DNA of 64,000 nt from Ridgeia piscesae (Eukaryota; Annelida; Polychaeta; Sabellida; Siboglinidae): contig JAODUO010000041.1 in assembly GCA_025642075.2 (NCBI GenBank), forward strand, positions 441,501 through 505,500, read 5' to 3'. The position numbers and the translations under genes were made by a program. Under the pieces are notes generated by a model. The model was not told the DNA's origin, searched no databases, and worked only from the letters and a program-made list of their open reading frames with translations. Each line of letters begins with the position of its first letter. The stretch's first letter is position 1. Shown in pieces: positions 44,754 to 57,866 of this stretch.

Positions 44754-47700
44754 CCCCAGCAATACTTCCTCTCTACCCACCCCAGCAATACTTCCTCTCT
44801 ACCCACCCCCAGCAATGCTTCCTCTCTACCCACCCCCAGCAATACTTCCTCTCTACCCACCCCCCGAATGCTTCCTCTCTACCCACCCCCGCAATGCCTC
44901 CTCTCCACCCCCAGAAATACTTCCTCTCTACCCACCCCCCAAAACAAACTTCCCTCTAAAAACCCCCACCCCCCCCGCAATCTTCCTCTCTACCCACCCC
45001 AGCAATCTTCCTCTCTAACACCCCCCCAATCCTTTCCTCTCTACCCACCCCAGCAATCTTTCCTCTCTACCCACCCCAGCAATGCTTCCTCTCTACCCCC
45101 CCCCAGCAATACTTCCTCTCTAACTACCCCCAACAATACTTCCTCTCTACCCACCCCAGCAATACTTCCTCTCTAACTACCCCCAGCAATACTTCCTCTC
45201 TACCCCCCCCAGCAATGCTTCCTCTCAACCCACCCCCACAATGCTCCCTCTCAACCACCCCCCAATCTTCTTTTACCCCCCCCAGCAATCTTCCTCTCAA
45301 CCCCCCCCCCCGCAATCTTCCTCTCAACCCCCCCCCACAATCTTCCTCTCTACCCACCCCAGCAATCTTCCTCTCAACCCCCCCCCAGCAATCTTCCTCT
45401 CTAAACCCCCCACAATCTTTCCCCTCACCCACCCCACAAAACCCTCTCAACCCCCCCCCAGCAATCTTCCTCTCTACCCCCCCCCCACAATGCTTCCTCT
45501 CAAACCCCCCCCCAAAATCTTCCTCTCAAACCCCCCCCCCAGCAATGCTTCCTCTCTACCCACCCCAGCAATGCTTCCTCTCAAACCCCCCCCCAGCAAT
45601 GCTTCCTCTCAACCCCCCCAGCAATGCTTCCTCTCTACCCACCCCAGCAATGCTTCCTCTCAACCCACCCCAGCAATGCTTCCTCTCTACCCACCCCACA
45701 ATGCTTCCTCTCAACCCACCCCCGCAAGCTTCCTCTCACCCACCCCCCCAATTTTTTCTCTACCCACCCCCCCCAATGTTCCTCTACCCACCCCCAGCAA
45801 TGCTTCCTCTCTACCCACCCCCGCAATGCTTCCTCTCAACCCACCCCAGCAAAGCTTCCTCTCAAACCCCCCCCAGCAATGCTTCCTCTCTACCCACCCC
45901 CAGCAATGCTTCCTCTCTACCCACCCCAGCAAAGCTTCCTCTCAACCCCCCCACAATGCTTCCTCTCCCACCCCCCCCAATTTTCCTCTCAAACCCCCCC
46001 CAGCAATCTCCTCTCAAACCCCCCCCCAGCAATGCTTCCTCTCTACCCACCCCCAACAATGCTTCCTCTCAACCCCCCCCCAAATCTTCCTCTCAACCCC
46101 CCCCCCGCAATGCTCCTCTCTACCCCCCCCCAGCAATGCTTCCTCTCTAACCCCCCAACAATGTTTCCTCTCTCCCACCCCAGCAATGCTTCCTCTCTAC
46201 CCCCCCAGCAATGCTTCCTCTCTACCCACCCCCAACAATGCTTCCTCTCAACCCACCCCAGCAAAGCTTTCCTCTCTACCCACCCCAGCAATGCTTCCTC
46301 TCTACCCACCCCCAACAATGTTTCCTCTCAACCCACCCCAGCAATGCATCCTCTCAACCCACCCCCAGCAATGACTTCCTCTCTACCCACCCCCCGCAAT
46401 GCTTCCTCTCTAACCCCCCCCCACAATGCTTCCTCTCAACCCACCCCAGCAATGCTCCCTCTACCCCCCCAGCAATGCTTCCTCTCTACCCACCCCCACA
46501 ATGCTTCCTCTCTACCCACCCCCAGCAATGCTCCTCTTACCCCCCCCCCAGCAATGCTTCCTCTTACCCCCCCCACAATGCTTCCTCTCACCACCCCCAG
46601 CAATGCCTCCTCTCAACCCACCCCCAGCAATGCTTCCTCTCTACCCACCCCAGCAATGCTTCCTCTCAACCCACCCCACAATGCTTCCTCTCTACCCACC
46701 CCAGCAATGCTTCCTCTCTACCCACCCCAGCAATGCTTCCTCTCTACCCCCCCCCAACAATGCTTCCTCTCTACCCACCCCAGCAAGCTTCTCTACCCAC
46801 CCCAGCAATGCTTCCTCTCTACCCACCCCCAGCAATGCTTCCTCTCTACCCACCCCCCCAAGCTCCCCTTTAACCCACCCCCAACAATGCTTCCTCTCTA
46901 CCCCCCCCCAGCAATGCTTCCTCTCAAACCCCCCCCAGCAATGCTTCCTCTCTACCCACCCCAGCAATGCTTCCTCTCTACCCCCCCCAACAATGCTTCC
47001 TCTCAACCCACCCCAGCAAGCTTCCTCTCAACCCCCCCCAGCAAGCTTCCTCTCTACCCACCCCCCCCAATTTTCCTCTCAACCCACCCCAGCAATGCAT
47101 CCTCTCAAACCCCCCCCCACAATGTTCCTTCACCCACCCCCACAATGCTTCCTCTCAACCCACCCCATCAATGCTTCCTCTCAACCCACCCCAGCAATGC
47201 ATCCTCTTTCCCACCCCAGCAAGCTTCCTCTCTACCCACCCCCCAAAATGTTTTCCCCTCTCCCACCCCAGCAATCTTCCTCTCTAACCCCCAAACTTCC
47301 CCTCTACCCACCCCCAACAATGTTTTTCTCAACCCACCCCAGCAAAGCTTCCTCTCACCCACCCCCAGCAATGTTTTCTACCCACCCCAGCAATGCTTCC
47401 TCTCCCCACCCCCACAATGCTTCCTCTCACCCACCCCCAGCAACTTTCCCCTCTACCCACCCCCCGCAATGCTTCCTCTCTACCCACCCCCAAAATGTTT
47501 CCTCTCAACCCACCCCAGCAATATCCTCTCAAACCCCCCCCAGCAATGTTCCTCTCTACCCACCCCCCCCAATGCTTCCTCTCAACCCACCCCACAAGCT
47601 TCCTCTCAAACCCCCCCCAGCAATGCTCCTTCTACCCCCCCCAGCAATGCTTCCTCTCTACCCCCCCCCACAATGCTTCCTCTCTACCCACCCCACAATG

Positions 47701-50700
47701 CTTTCCCCTCAAACCCCCCCCAGCAATGCTTCCTTCTACCCACCCCCCCAATGTTCCTCTCAAACCCCCCCCAGCAATGCTTTCCCCTCACCCACCCCAG
47801 CAATGTTCCTCTCTACCCACCCCAGCAATGCTTCCTCTCTACCCACCCCAGCAATGCTTCCTCTCAACCCACCCCAGCAAAGCTTCCTCTCTACCCACCC
47901 CCACAATGCTTCCTCTCTACCCCCCCCCGCAAGCTTCCTCTCAACCCACCCCAGCAAAGCTTTCCCCTCACCCACCCCCAGCAATGCTTCCTCTCTACCC
48001 ACCCCAGCAATGCTTCCTCTCTACCCACCCCCACAATGCTTCCTCTCTACCCACCCCCACAATGCTTCCTCTCTACCCACCCCCCAAAGCTTCCTCTACC
48101 CACCCCCCAATGTTCCTCTCAAACCCCCCCCACAAGCTTTCCTCTCTACCCACCCCCAACAATGCTTCCTCTCTACCCACCCCCACAATGCTTCCTCTCA
48201 ACCCAACCCCCCCCCCCCACAAGCTTCCTCTCACCCACCCCCCCAACTTCCTTCACCCACCCCAACAAGCTTCCTCTCTACCCACCCCAACAATGCTTCC
48301 TCTCTACCCACCCCCAGCAATGCTTCCTCTCTACCCACCCCCAGCAATGCTTCCTCTCTACCCCCCCAGCAATGCTTCCTCTCTACCCACCCACAATGCT
48401 TCCTCTCTACCCACCCCCAACAATGCTTCCTCTCTACCCACCCCAACAATGCTTCCTCTCTACCCCCCCCAGCAATGCTTCCTTACCCCCCCCCAGCAAT
48501 GCTTCCTCTCTTCCACCCCCACCAATGCTTCCTCTCTACCCACCCCCAGCAATGCTTCCTCTCTACCCACCCCCAACAATGCTTCCTCTCTACCCACCCC
48601 AACAATGCTTCCTCTCTACCCACCCCCCGAATGCTTCTTCTACCCACCCCCCGCAATGTTCCTCTCTACCCACCCAAATTTTTTCTCTACCAAACCCCCC
48701 CAATGTTCCCTCACCCCCCCCCAACAATGCTTCCTCTCACCCCCCCCCACAATGCTTCCCTCTACCCACCCCCCCAAAATGCTTCCTCTCTACCCACCCC
48801 AACAATGCTTCCTCTCTACCCACCCCCCGAATGCTTCCCTCTACCCACCCCAACAATGCTTCCTCTCTACCCACCCCCCCAAAAACTTCCTCTCTACCAC
48901 CCCCCGAATGCTTCCTCTCACCCACCCCAGCAAAGTTCCTCTCTACCCACCCCAGAATGCTTCCTCTCACCCACCCCCAGAATATTCCTCTCTACCCCCC
49001 CCCAATGCTTCCTCCTCCCACCCCCAACCCCCAACAATGCTTCCTTCTACCACCCCCAAATGCTTCCTCTACCCACCCCAACAATGCTTCCTCTCTACCC
49101 ACCCCCCGAATCTTCCCTCTACCCACCCCCCCAAAAATGCTTCCTCTCTACCACCCCCAGAATCTTCCTCTCCCACCCCCCGCAATTTTTTCTACCCCCC
49201 CCCAACAAGCTTCCTCTCTACCCACCCCCCAATGCTTCCTTCTACCCCCCCCAGAATCTTCCTCTCTACCCACCCCGCAAGCTTCCTCTCTACCCCCCCC
49301 AGCAATGCTTCCTCTCTAACCCAGCAATGCTTCCTCTCTACCCACCCCAGCAATGCTTCCTCTCTACCCACCCACAATGCTTCCTCTACCCACCCCCAGC
49401 AATGCTTCCTCTCTACCCACCCCCACAATGCTTCCTCTCTACCCCCCCCAGCAATGCTTCCTCTCTACCCACCCCAACAATGCTTCCTCTCTACCCACCC
49501 AACAATGCTTCCTCTCTACCCACCCCCCAATGCTTCCTCTCTACCCACCCCCCGCAATGCTTCCTCTCTACCCACCCCCAGCAATGCTTCCTCTCTACCC
49601 ACCCCGCAATGCTTCCTCTCTACCCACCCCAGCAATGCTTCCTCTCCCCCCCCAATCTTCCTCTCTACCCACCCCAGCAATGCTTCCTCTCTACCCACCC
49701 CCAGCAATGCTTCCTCTCTACCCACCCCAGCAATGCTTCCTCTCTACCCCCCCCAGCAATGCTTCCTCTCTACCCACCCCCACAATGCTTCCTCTCTACC
49801 CACCCCCAGCAATGCTTCCTCTCTACCCCCCCCCAGCAATGTTTCCTCTTTTTACCCACCCCAGCAATGCTTCCCCTCTCTCCCCCCCCCAGCAATGCTT
49901 TCCTCTCTACCCCCCCCGCAATCTTTCCTCTCTACCCACCCCCCGCAATGCTTTCCCCTTTTACTTCCCCACCCCCCCAGCAATGCTTCCTTCCCCTTTC
50001 CCACCCCCCCCCAATGCTTTCCTCTCTACCCACCCCAGCAATGCTTCCTCTCTACCCACCCCCCAGCAATGCTTCCCCTCTCTACCCACCCCCAGCAATG
50101 CTTCCTCTCTACTCTACCCACCCCCCGCAATTTTCCCCTCTCTCTACCCACCCCCAGCAATGCTTCCTCTCTATCTACCCACCCCAGCAATGCTTCCTCT
50201 CTATCTACCCACCCCCAGCAATGCTTCCTCTCTACTCTACCCACCCCAGCAATGCTTCCTCTCTACTCTACCCCCCCCAGCAATTTCCTCTCTACTCTCC
50301 CCCCCCCACAATGCTTCCTCTCTACTCTCCCACCCCCCGCAATGCTTCCTCTCTACTCTACCCACCCCCACAATGCTTCCTCTCTACTCTACCCACCCCC
50401 CGCAATGCTTCCTCTCTACTCTACCCACCCCCAGCAATGCTTCCTCTCTACTCTACCCACCCCCAGCAATGCTTCCTCTCTACTCTACCCACCCCCAGCA
50501 ATGCTTCCTCTCTACTCTACCCACCCCCAGCAATGCTTCCTCTCTACTCTACCCACCCCCAGCAATGCTTCCTCTCTACTCTACCCACCCCCAGCAATGC
50601 TTCCTCTCTACTCTACCCACCCCCAGCAATGCTTCCTCTCTACTCTACCCACCCCCAGCAATGCTTCCTCTCTACTCTACCCACCCCCAGCAATGCTTCC

Positions 50701-50860
50701 TCTCTACTCTACCCACCCCCAGCAATGCTTCCTCTCTACTCTACCCACCCCAGCAATGCTTCCTCTCTACTCTACCCACCCCCAGCAATGCTTCCTCTCT
50801 ACTCTACCCACCCCCAGCAATGCTTCCTCTCTACTCTACCCACCCCCAGCAATGCTTCCT
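44754..50860. repeat. 6.1-kb pyrimidine-rich minisatellite array, about 215-230 units
   Basis: The basic unit is CCCCAGCAATGCTTCCTCTC followed by TACCCA, about 26-32 bp. From 44754 to about 50000 the units vary greatly in C-run length and lose parts. From about 50300 to 50860 they are nearly identical and longer, with an extra CTCTA (CTCTCTACTCTACCCA). The + strand is strongly pyrimidine-biased, with the complementary strand carrying GGGGGTGGG once per unit, so slipped, triplex or G-quadruplex structures are plausible. The proline-rich frames of up to 1514 codons are by-products of the repeat and not proteins. C-run variation may partly be sequencing error. Confidence 0.97.
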
Positions 50861-53800
50861 GGGCAGCAGAGCAAAGCTGCAGTAAAATAATACTTTCCCA
50901 CCTACATCATTACTTAAAAAACACCCCACACAATCCTGTTGTTTTGTTGCAGACAACTTTACTGTGTTGAGATCTGTGGTTGTGTTCAACATCTTACACA
51001 TTAAAACAAGCCGTGCTCTGGAAAAACACTTCACATGTATGTGCAGAGATGAGAGAAAATATAATCCTAGTAGACCAGGTAGATGTGACGTATCAACAGC
51101 TCGTCACAGGGATCAGGCCACGTCTGGCACATTACTGTGACATAACTTCTGGGCATAACGGCTTAGGCTGTGGTAATTTGTGACCGGTTGGGACAGGTGT
51201 GTTCAACCTACACCTGGCTACACCTAATTAGTTCGAGTATTCACAATCACCTGGTGTTGCTTTCTCATCCACTGTCACACTGGCACTCTACGGGCAAATG
51301 TTTACAGATTAAAACCAAGAAGCAACTATGGCTATGTGGGGGTTTTGATGGGTTACAACCAATCCCAATGCAATGCTTTTCTTTCCTAGCTTATGTTATG
51401 ATGATAATAGTGACGATATTTCCTTATAATAATGATGTTAATTATAGTAAATGGGTCATCATCAGATTCATCATGCTTGTCTTTGGAATTTTCCGGCTTG
51501 ATTTCTGTGTCCAGTAAACTCATAAATTGCCACATGGTGGATTCTATATTTTCCTTGCAGATATAACCTTATCATTTACGTTTCAAATGGATTTCTACTC
51601 AGCAATTTTTCACAGGAAGTATAATTCATAAAAATTATAATAGCCAGCACTAAATTGAGGAATTCTCACCTTAACATATTTTAATGTTGCCACTTTTACA
51701 TTTATTCTCAATTTATGTCAACCACCTAAGGCAGTTAAACTACTCATCTAACATATCACAACTTTTATTTGATGATAAACATGCAGACATTGATCAATTC
51801 TAATATGATTTTCATTAATTAGATTCCTTACAAGTGACATCATTAGTGTCATTATTGTGATGGGCTACAGATCAATAAATTACCTAATGTTAGTATATCA
51901 CAGTCTCAAAATAACTTATAATGTAGTCCCATGCAGACTCCATACTGAGATGATTTATGCAAAATTGTGTGAATTAAAAGGTGTTCTTATTAAATTGTTA
52001 ACATAAGAAGAATCATATGTAGTATGTTACAGGTAACTAAATCACTTGCTCTTAATGCATGCATTATGCTAATCCTAATATCACCACAATATATGTTAAT
52101 GAAGCATTATTCCTATTGCATAATGTTAGTTCTTTTTGTTATTCAGATGTCAGTAAATTAAATAATGTTAATGCCAAGATTACCTTCTATGGAATCCAGT
52201 CCCAAATACACTAAACAAGTATTATGCAGTTACATTTTTATTTTTCTTGTTGCCATGATGGGTGTAATACCAAAACAGTTCACTACTGTTTATTACTCCA
52301 CGTCTGGGATATATTACAATTTACAAATAAATATCTGTTATAGAAGATATTACTTATTAACAGTGTTCCATTAAGTATTACCATTGACCACTTCTTATTG
52401 AAAAAGGTAGATATAAAAATGGCAATGACATCAGCAGTCAAGTTTGTAAAATCAGATCACATGTTTGTGGCATAACATTATTGTTTTAATGGTATTCGTA
52501 TCGTCAAATTGATGGTGTATAATTAGTCAGTGAACATGGATGAAATGAGTACCATAAGGCTTGTGAGGTCAAGGTCATGTGATGGTACACGTGAGTATTT
52601 ACGGGGGGAGCTGGCACCCACTGGGATTTAGATAAAAATTATTGTAACTTATCACACAAGGGACACTTCTTATGATCAATAATTATTTCCTAGGGATGTG
52701 TGGGATGATACACAGTCCTTTATGTTCCACGGAGGGAAAGGTGCAATGCGTGCTTATTTGAAAACAACCCAATAAACGTTGTTAACTGCAAACACCATTG
52801 TTACTCTATCATCTTTAACAACAGTTAGCTTACGTAACATGTTTTAAACCGTTCCTATACGCATCCACCCCCGCTTCAAACAGTGCTGATCTCATGCTTA
52901 GATAGTATAGTAACAGATACCCTCCCTGATAATGTCATGGGAAAATCCTAAGGACGTACTCAGAGCCCTGCCTGCCGTCAGCAAGTATTGAATGAGACAA
53001 ACTTAGAAACGGGTGATGGTGATCATTTATTACCTGGCCGATGTGACACAGATTGACTGGTCTGATGCACATAATAAACATGCACCTGTTTAGACCAATC
53101 CCCCCTAACAACTTACAAATTTATGTCCAAATTAATAAAAGTATTTAAATAATTTTAGGCAAACTAAAGTCGATCACATACTTCAAGTTCCGTTTAATTT
53201 AACTTACATATGTAGATATCTGCAGCAGAATATAAATAACTACGCACTACGAGAAATGGAATTAGCCAAACGAAGGCATTAACATACACAGTTTCAAATC
53301 TCTGAAACCAACAGTGGGCAATGTAAGTTTTTATGCCCACCCAGGAGCATTCTGGGAAGCGATCAAACGAATCTCATTTTCACAATGCTTCACTGCAGAA
53401 TGAGTACATCAATCATTAAAATTATGCTCACATTCAAATCGGCATTCCTCGTAACTCCTTACCAGCAGAACGGCGAACTAAACGGGAGCAACAGGCTTGC
53501 CTAGACACAGTACACTGACACATAAGCGACGATCTCTGGCCCAGCCAGGAGAACACATTACCAAAGCACTGACGGTGAGTTTCGCACAACACATTCTGTA
53601 TACAATTAACACCAAGATGCTGGCACACACACATAATACATTATGATCTTGGTCGACTCGGACAAAGGAACTGACGCGTCGTTGGCTGTCAGAGGACACT
53701 GACACCGGCATGGCCTGTCAACTCAACCAGATGAGAGGCAGCTCAGCGACTCCTTAATGTCTTCGACTGATTAATTTCTCGACTGCGCTGACGGCCGGTA

Positions 53801-54466
53801 AACTGGCTCGAGTGACAGGCGGAGTCCACGCAGGAGGTCAAGTAAACGGGCACGGAGCCACTCCTCCTCACAGCCATTACATATCTAGGAGGGATATAAA
53901 AGTGCTATTCTGGGATTTCACACCTTAAAATATTCATGAAAACATCTCCCCGGTGCAGGTTTAGCACCGGAATATACGCGTTGTCTCCTCGCGGAATCAC
54001 ATATCGGTGGCCGGCGTGGCATCGACTTGCTGCTGAGGGAAACCGCGGTGCGATCATGTGACACCCTCTCCCAGGTCATGTGACTCCAGCTAGCCCGTAG
54101 GTCAGTGTCACACACACGCACCAGTCACTTACCTTAGTAATCATAGTTCACTTAGGTGTCTCCAATAAAATAGTCCAAGGATATATACAACGTACTTAAG
54201 TGTCGATGTCAATCTGACAAAACAATTTGTCCCCCCCCCCGATACTGTTGTGTACACATCTTATCTATCGTTGTCAATCTGACATAAAAAATCCCCCCCC
54301 CGGATATTGTCATGTCATCAGCTGTTGAGTGGGACACATAGGGTATGTAGACACACAGGGGTAGTTGACGTCAATCCATTGGAATACCACCACAGATGCC
54401 ACAACAAACACACACACTGACACACAGAAACATAATATACACATGAGACACACGTGTCTGTCGGAC
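50861..54466. other. Intergenic region including the presumed MARCHF 3' UTR
   Basis: No gene is recognised. The part just below 54467 is presumably the 3' UTR of the minus-strand MARCHF gene; a minus-strand AATAAA at 53026-53031 is one possible end. Around 53700-54120 base composition is more GC-rich with several CpGs. At 53434-53634 a Cys-rich minus-strand ORF ends shortly after a plausible GTAAGG donor, but no family could be assigned. Poly-C runs sit at 54232-54240 and 54293-54301. Confidence 0.4.
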
Positions 54467-54865
54467 CTATAGCAACTCAGTCTCTTGCACTGTGTGCACC
54501 TCTGGCTTCGTCGGCTGCGACGGGCCCATGCCCGTCGTCACGGCAACGGGCACGGAACCCTTTTTGTCCCGCATCGGCAGGTTCTGTATAAATATAATGC
54601 GGTTGTACGCGCGCCAACGCCGACACAGCTGTGCGTACGTCTTACACTGGACGTACATGAACACAAGTCCGCCCGTGAATCCGATCGCGACAACGATCAG
54701 CTTTGTCCAGAACGGCCACTCGAGCACGCCGGCACGGATCTCTTCCGTCGTGCGGTCGATGAGGACATACAGCGACCAGATGACGCACGTGATCGCGATG
54801 ATGTGAAACGTCACCGAGCACATGATCTTGCGACGCTCCATCATGCTCATCTCGAGCTTCTGCCA
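54467..54865 (-). CDS. MARCHF1/8-type membrane E3 ubiquitin ligase, last coding exon (partial gene)
   Basis: This exon encodes the C-terminal 132 residues of a MARCH-family transmembrane E3 ligase. In vertebrates MARCHF1/8 ubiquitinate surface receptors such as MHC-II and CD86 for endocytosis. The exon starts after TTCCAG (54866) with [13 protein letters not shown] and continues into [20 protein letters not shown] (first membrane segment). The loop LEWPFWTK follows, then [18 protein letters not shown] (second membrane segment), and then [11 protein letters not shown]. These match the human MARCHF1/8 counterparts almost residue for residue. The tail ends [11 protein letters not shown] at a TAG (54467-54469). 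The RING-CH zinc-finger exons should lie upstream on the minus strand; none was found up to 64000, so intron lengths exceed 9 kb or the gene is split. Whether it is the 1- or 8-type cannot be told. Confidence 0.9.
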   Translation of the reverse strand, partial: WQKLEMSMMERRKIMCSVTFHIIAITCVIWSLYVLIDRTTEEIRAGVLEWPFWTKLIVVAIGFTGGLVFMYVQCKTYAQLCRRWRAYNRIIFIQNLPMRDKKGSVPVAVTTGMGPSQPTKPEVHTVQETELL

Positions 54866-57761
54866 CTGGAAGCAGAATTAGAAGTTATAAGGACATTGCG
54901 GTTACGGAGGAACATGCTACTAGATTTATTCAACAGCCAATGCTAGTTTATGTGAAGATGTTTCTCATAAATTAGGGTTTTGCCCTGGTGAAGTTTGCCG
55001 AGAGTTGTCAACATGTAATAATAACAAGGAAATCCGACTCGTAAAGAGAAAATTTGACTCTCTTTCAGATATCTAAACATAATAAAATTCCTAGCTGTAA
55101 GAAAACGTGTGGTACACTGCAGGTATTTTTTATGTCTGTAAAAACTTTGCTATTGTGGTCTGCATGAATTAAAAAGCAACAATAATAGGTGATCCAGAGT
55201 AAAAACTATATCTTGTAGATTTTTAGTGTGTCCGCAAACATACAATATGCATATACATAGTTATTACATTATTTTCAAACACTGACATTTGTACAAAAAA
55301 CTTAATTGTTTTAATCAAGACGGTGAGTAGAATTGTTTTTATTTTGTGTACATACAACAAAACCTGAATTAATACATACAAACAATACAAAACTGGAGAC
55401 TTAGTGTGAAATCAAGCCTAATTAATCACATTATTGTGGGTCATGGACATCAACAACTAATAAAACAAACCTGAAAAACAGGTTGCATGAACGATATTTT
55501 AAACAGTACAAATACGCACGCCAGGTGATTTAACACAGACGTTGACGTTGCAACTGAATTGAATGGTGATTCATAGCATAATATATTTTCAGTAAACACA
55601 AAACCGCAGCAACGACTGGATGTAGGACATAAACAGATAAACAATACACCAGTTGACATACGTGGAAACCTTCATGACACGTACGATTGATGTTGCTATG
55701 TTGTTACAAGAACATGTCAGTGTGACAGTCTCATTTGGCCCATTTAATGGTCTCTGTCCACAGCCTTGTGGCACGACTAGCCGTGACACAGAATGGCTGG
55801 TGACACAGAAAACACATCTCTTCAGCAGCAAAACCACAATTAAATCACAAAGCCGAATATTTATCATTAACACACGTCACTGGTCGTCACAGCCTCTGGA
55901 ATGTGTCACTACCCAGTACCCATGGGACGTGATTTTGACACATAATGACAACTGGATTTGGTGACTCAGTGTCACCCTGGGAAATCAATTCAGTCTCCAT
56001 GGCCCAGATTTAGACAATGGATTTTGATAAATTGCCTAAATCTCGAGGGTATTCCAACATACATGCAGCTACAAATGAACACAAAGCAGTGCGGGAAATG
56101 TACATATGACGACCGTGAGCTCTACACCCGGTCACTGCCTGGCCACAGCGTGCACTGGCCATTGATTTCTAGCAAATACTGAAACTGATATTCCAGAAAT
56201 AGACAATATATTTTTCCGCTGAAGAAACCATTCAGAAGCATGTGTGGTCCACTAGAATTTGCACAGCAGTGATCAAGTAAATATGCTCGTGACCGTTGTG
56301 GCATTTAACAAGTGGCGGATTAATTTCTTTTTCAAGTTTCCATATTGATGGCAGACCATGTTCTGTTGTATTAGCTGCATAAGTACAACAGTGACTATTC
56401 TTCCACCCCCTTTCTATTCTATCAAATCCAACTCCTTTATTCATTAAGACTACATTCCTATACACCTTCCTTGGCAATGACCATTATAATTTTTTTTTAA
56501 TCCCTCTCTCCAGAAAGATCCTCTATTTAAAATAGACTATAATACATGTCGATGAAAATGTCACCCTGAAAGGCCAGTGGAATTTATAGACATCTCACAA
56601 ATCCTAGTCAGCATCAAAGGATGACCCGTTCTTGCTTATGTTCTGCTTCGAATCATTAGGGCTGTATGAAAGTGATATCTGTATACTGTGGATTATACTA
56701 CTGACGGTGCATTTAGGTTAAATGTTCTGTGCTGATTTGAAGATTGGACATAATGAGCTAACAATGATCGTCATTGAAATTATACTCAATGCCACAGCTG
56801 TGGACTAGACAGTGGACATTGGTCACTGACAATGAATCTGTAGTCATGCCGTCTCAACTGCAGCCATTCTACGCCATTATTTTGGTTATTAAAACTAGTT
56901 ACTATGGAGAAAGCTACAGCCTAACATAACGATTACTACGTATGCTGGTCAGGTGTGGACATTTCAACCGTGAGATGATTCCTTATACTGACCAGGTGAG
57001 GTGGTTTATTCACACAGAGCCACAGGTCAATATTGAATAAAATACATAATCACTGACGCTGCCTGGGTGGGATAAAACAACTGCCATCATTTCCTGTTGA
57101 CACAATCGGCCATGTGTGACAGATGCTCGGCCATGTGTGTCTGTCACGAGAGAATATATATATCTAGACACATTAACAGTGTATATGCTGACGTCGGACA
57201 TGGATTCATTCATAAATACATGTACAAGCATGTATTCATATGAACAGTCCGTTTTTCTTTGATTTTCCCGGCACACTTATATAACTAAGCTAACAAATTG
57301 ATTGCCACTCAAACAGACAGGTGCAGAAGACAGTTTCCCGGAGAGTTTGTGAATGATATATGTTGATCTAAGTGTTAATCAATAATGCAAGTTTAGTTTC
57401 AAATAAATTCAAAACTAATCGGCTGTTATTGGATAAGCCACAGAAAATACACCTAATATTGCAAATAATGGATTTATATATGTCTCACATATATGGTATG
57501 AACTGTAAAACCAGTAAGGATCATTAACCAATACGTACTTGCACACATGCATGCACACATGCATGCACTCACACATGCAAATGCAAATACAAAAGCACAT
57601 GCACACACACGCACAACAGACACACCAAGCACATACTCGAGGATTGGGAATGCCACAGAATTTGAAATACTGTATACACTGAAAGTCGAACATCTGCGGC
57701 TAGACGGGCCAAATAAAGTATGTGCTTAGAACGGATAAGAATCTGTGTGTGTTCTATCAAG

Positions 57762-57866
57762 TGAATTTCCTTCAATTTTCTCTGTTAGTTCCTCCTTGAT
57801 GCTGCCTCTGACCGTACTTAGAGACAGCATCAAGGAGGAACTAACAGAGAAAATGAAGGAAATTCA
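57762..57866. repeat. Near-perfect palindrome (about 47-bp arms, 11-base loop)
   Basis: The left arm 57762-57809 (TGAATTTCCTTC ... GATGCTGCCTCT) is the reverse complement of the right arm 57821-57866 (AGAGACAGCATC ... GAAGGAAATTCA, starting within GAGACAGCAT). There is one mismatch near the loop and one single-base bulge. The loop is GACCGTACTTA plus a base. On the + strand the right arm is part of a frame that stays open to 58011 (SIKEELTEKMKEIQGICKN and on), which looks like a coiled coil but has no recognised family. Confidence 0.9.

Noticed and set aside
45215..50970. Proline/serine-rich ORFs of 311 to 1514 codons on the + strand, and Gly/Trp-rich ones on the - strand
   Set aside because: They lie wholly in the pyrimidine-rich minisatellite, overlap in all three + frames, and exist because the repeat lacks stop codons; there are no splice signals or homology.
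54485..54946. 153- and 104-codon + strand ORFs
   Set aside because: They are antisense shadows of the conserved MARCHF exon on the minus strand.
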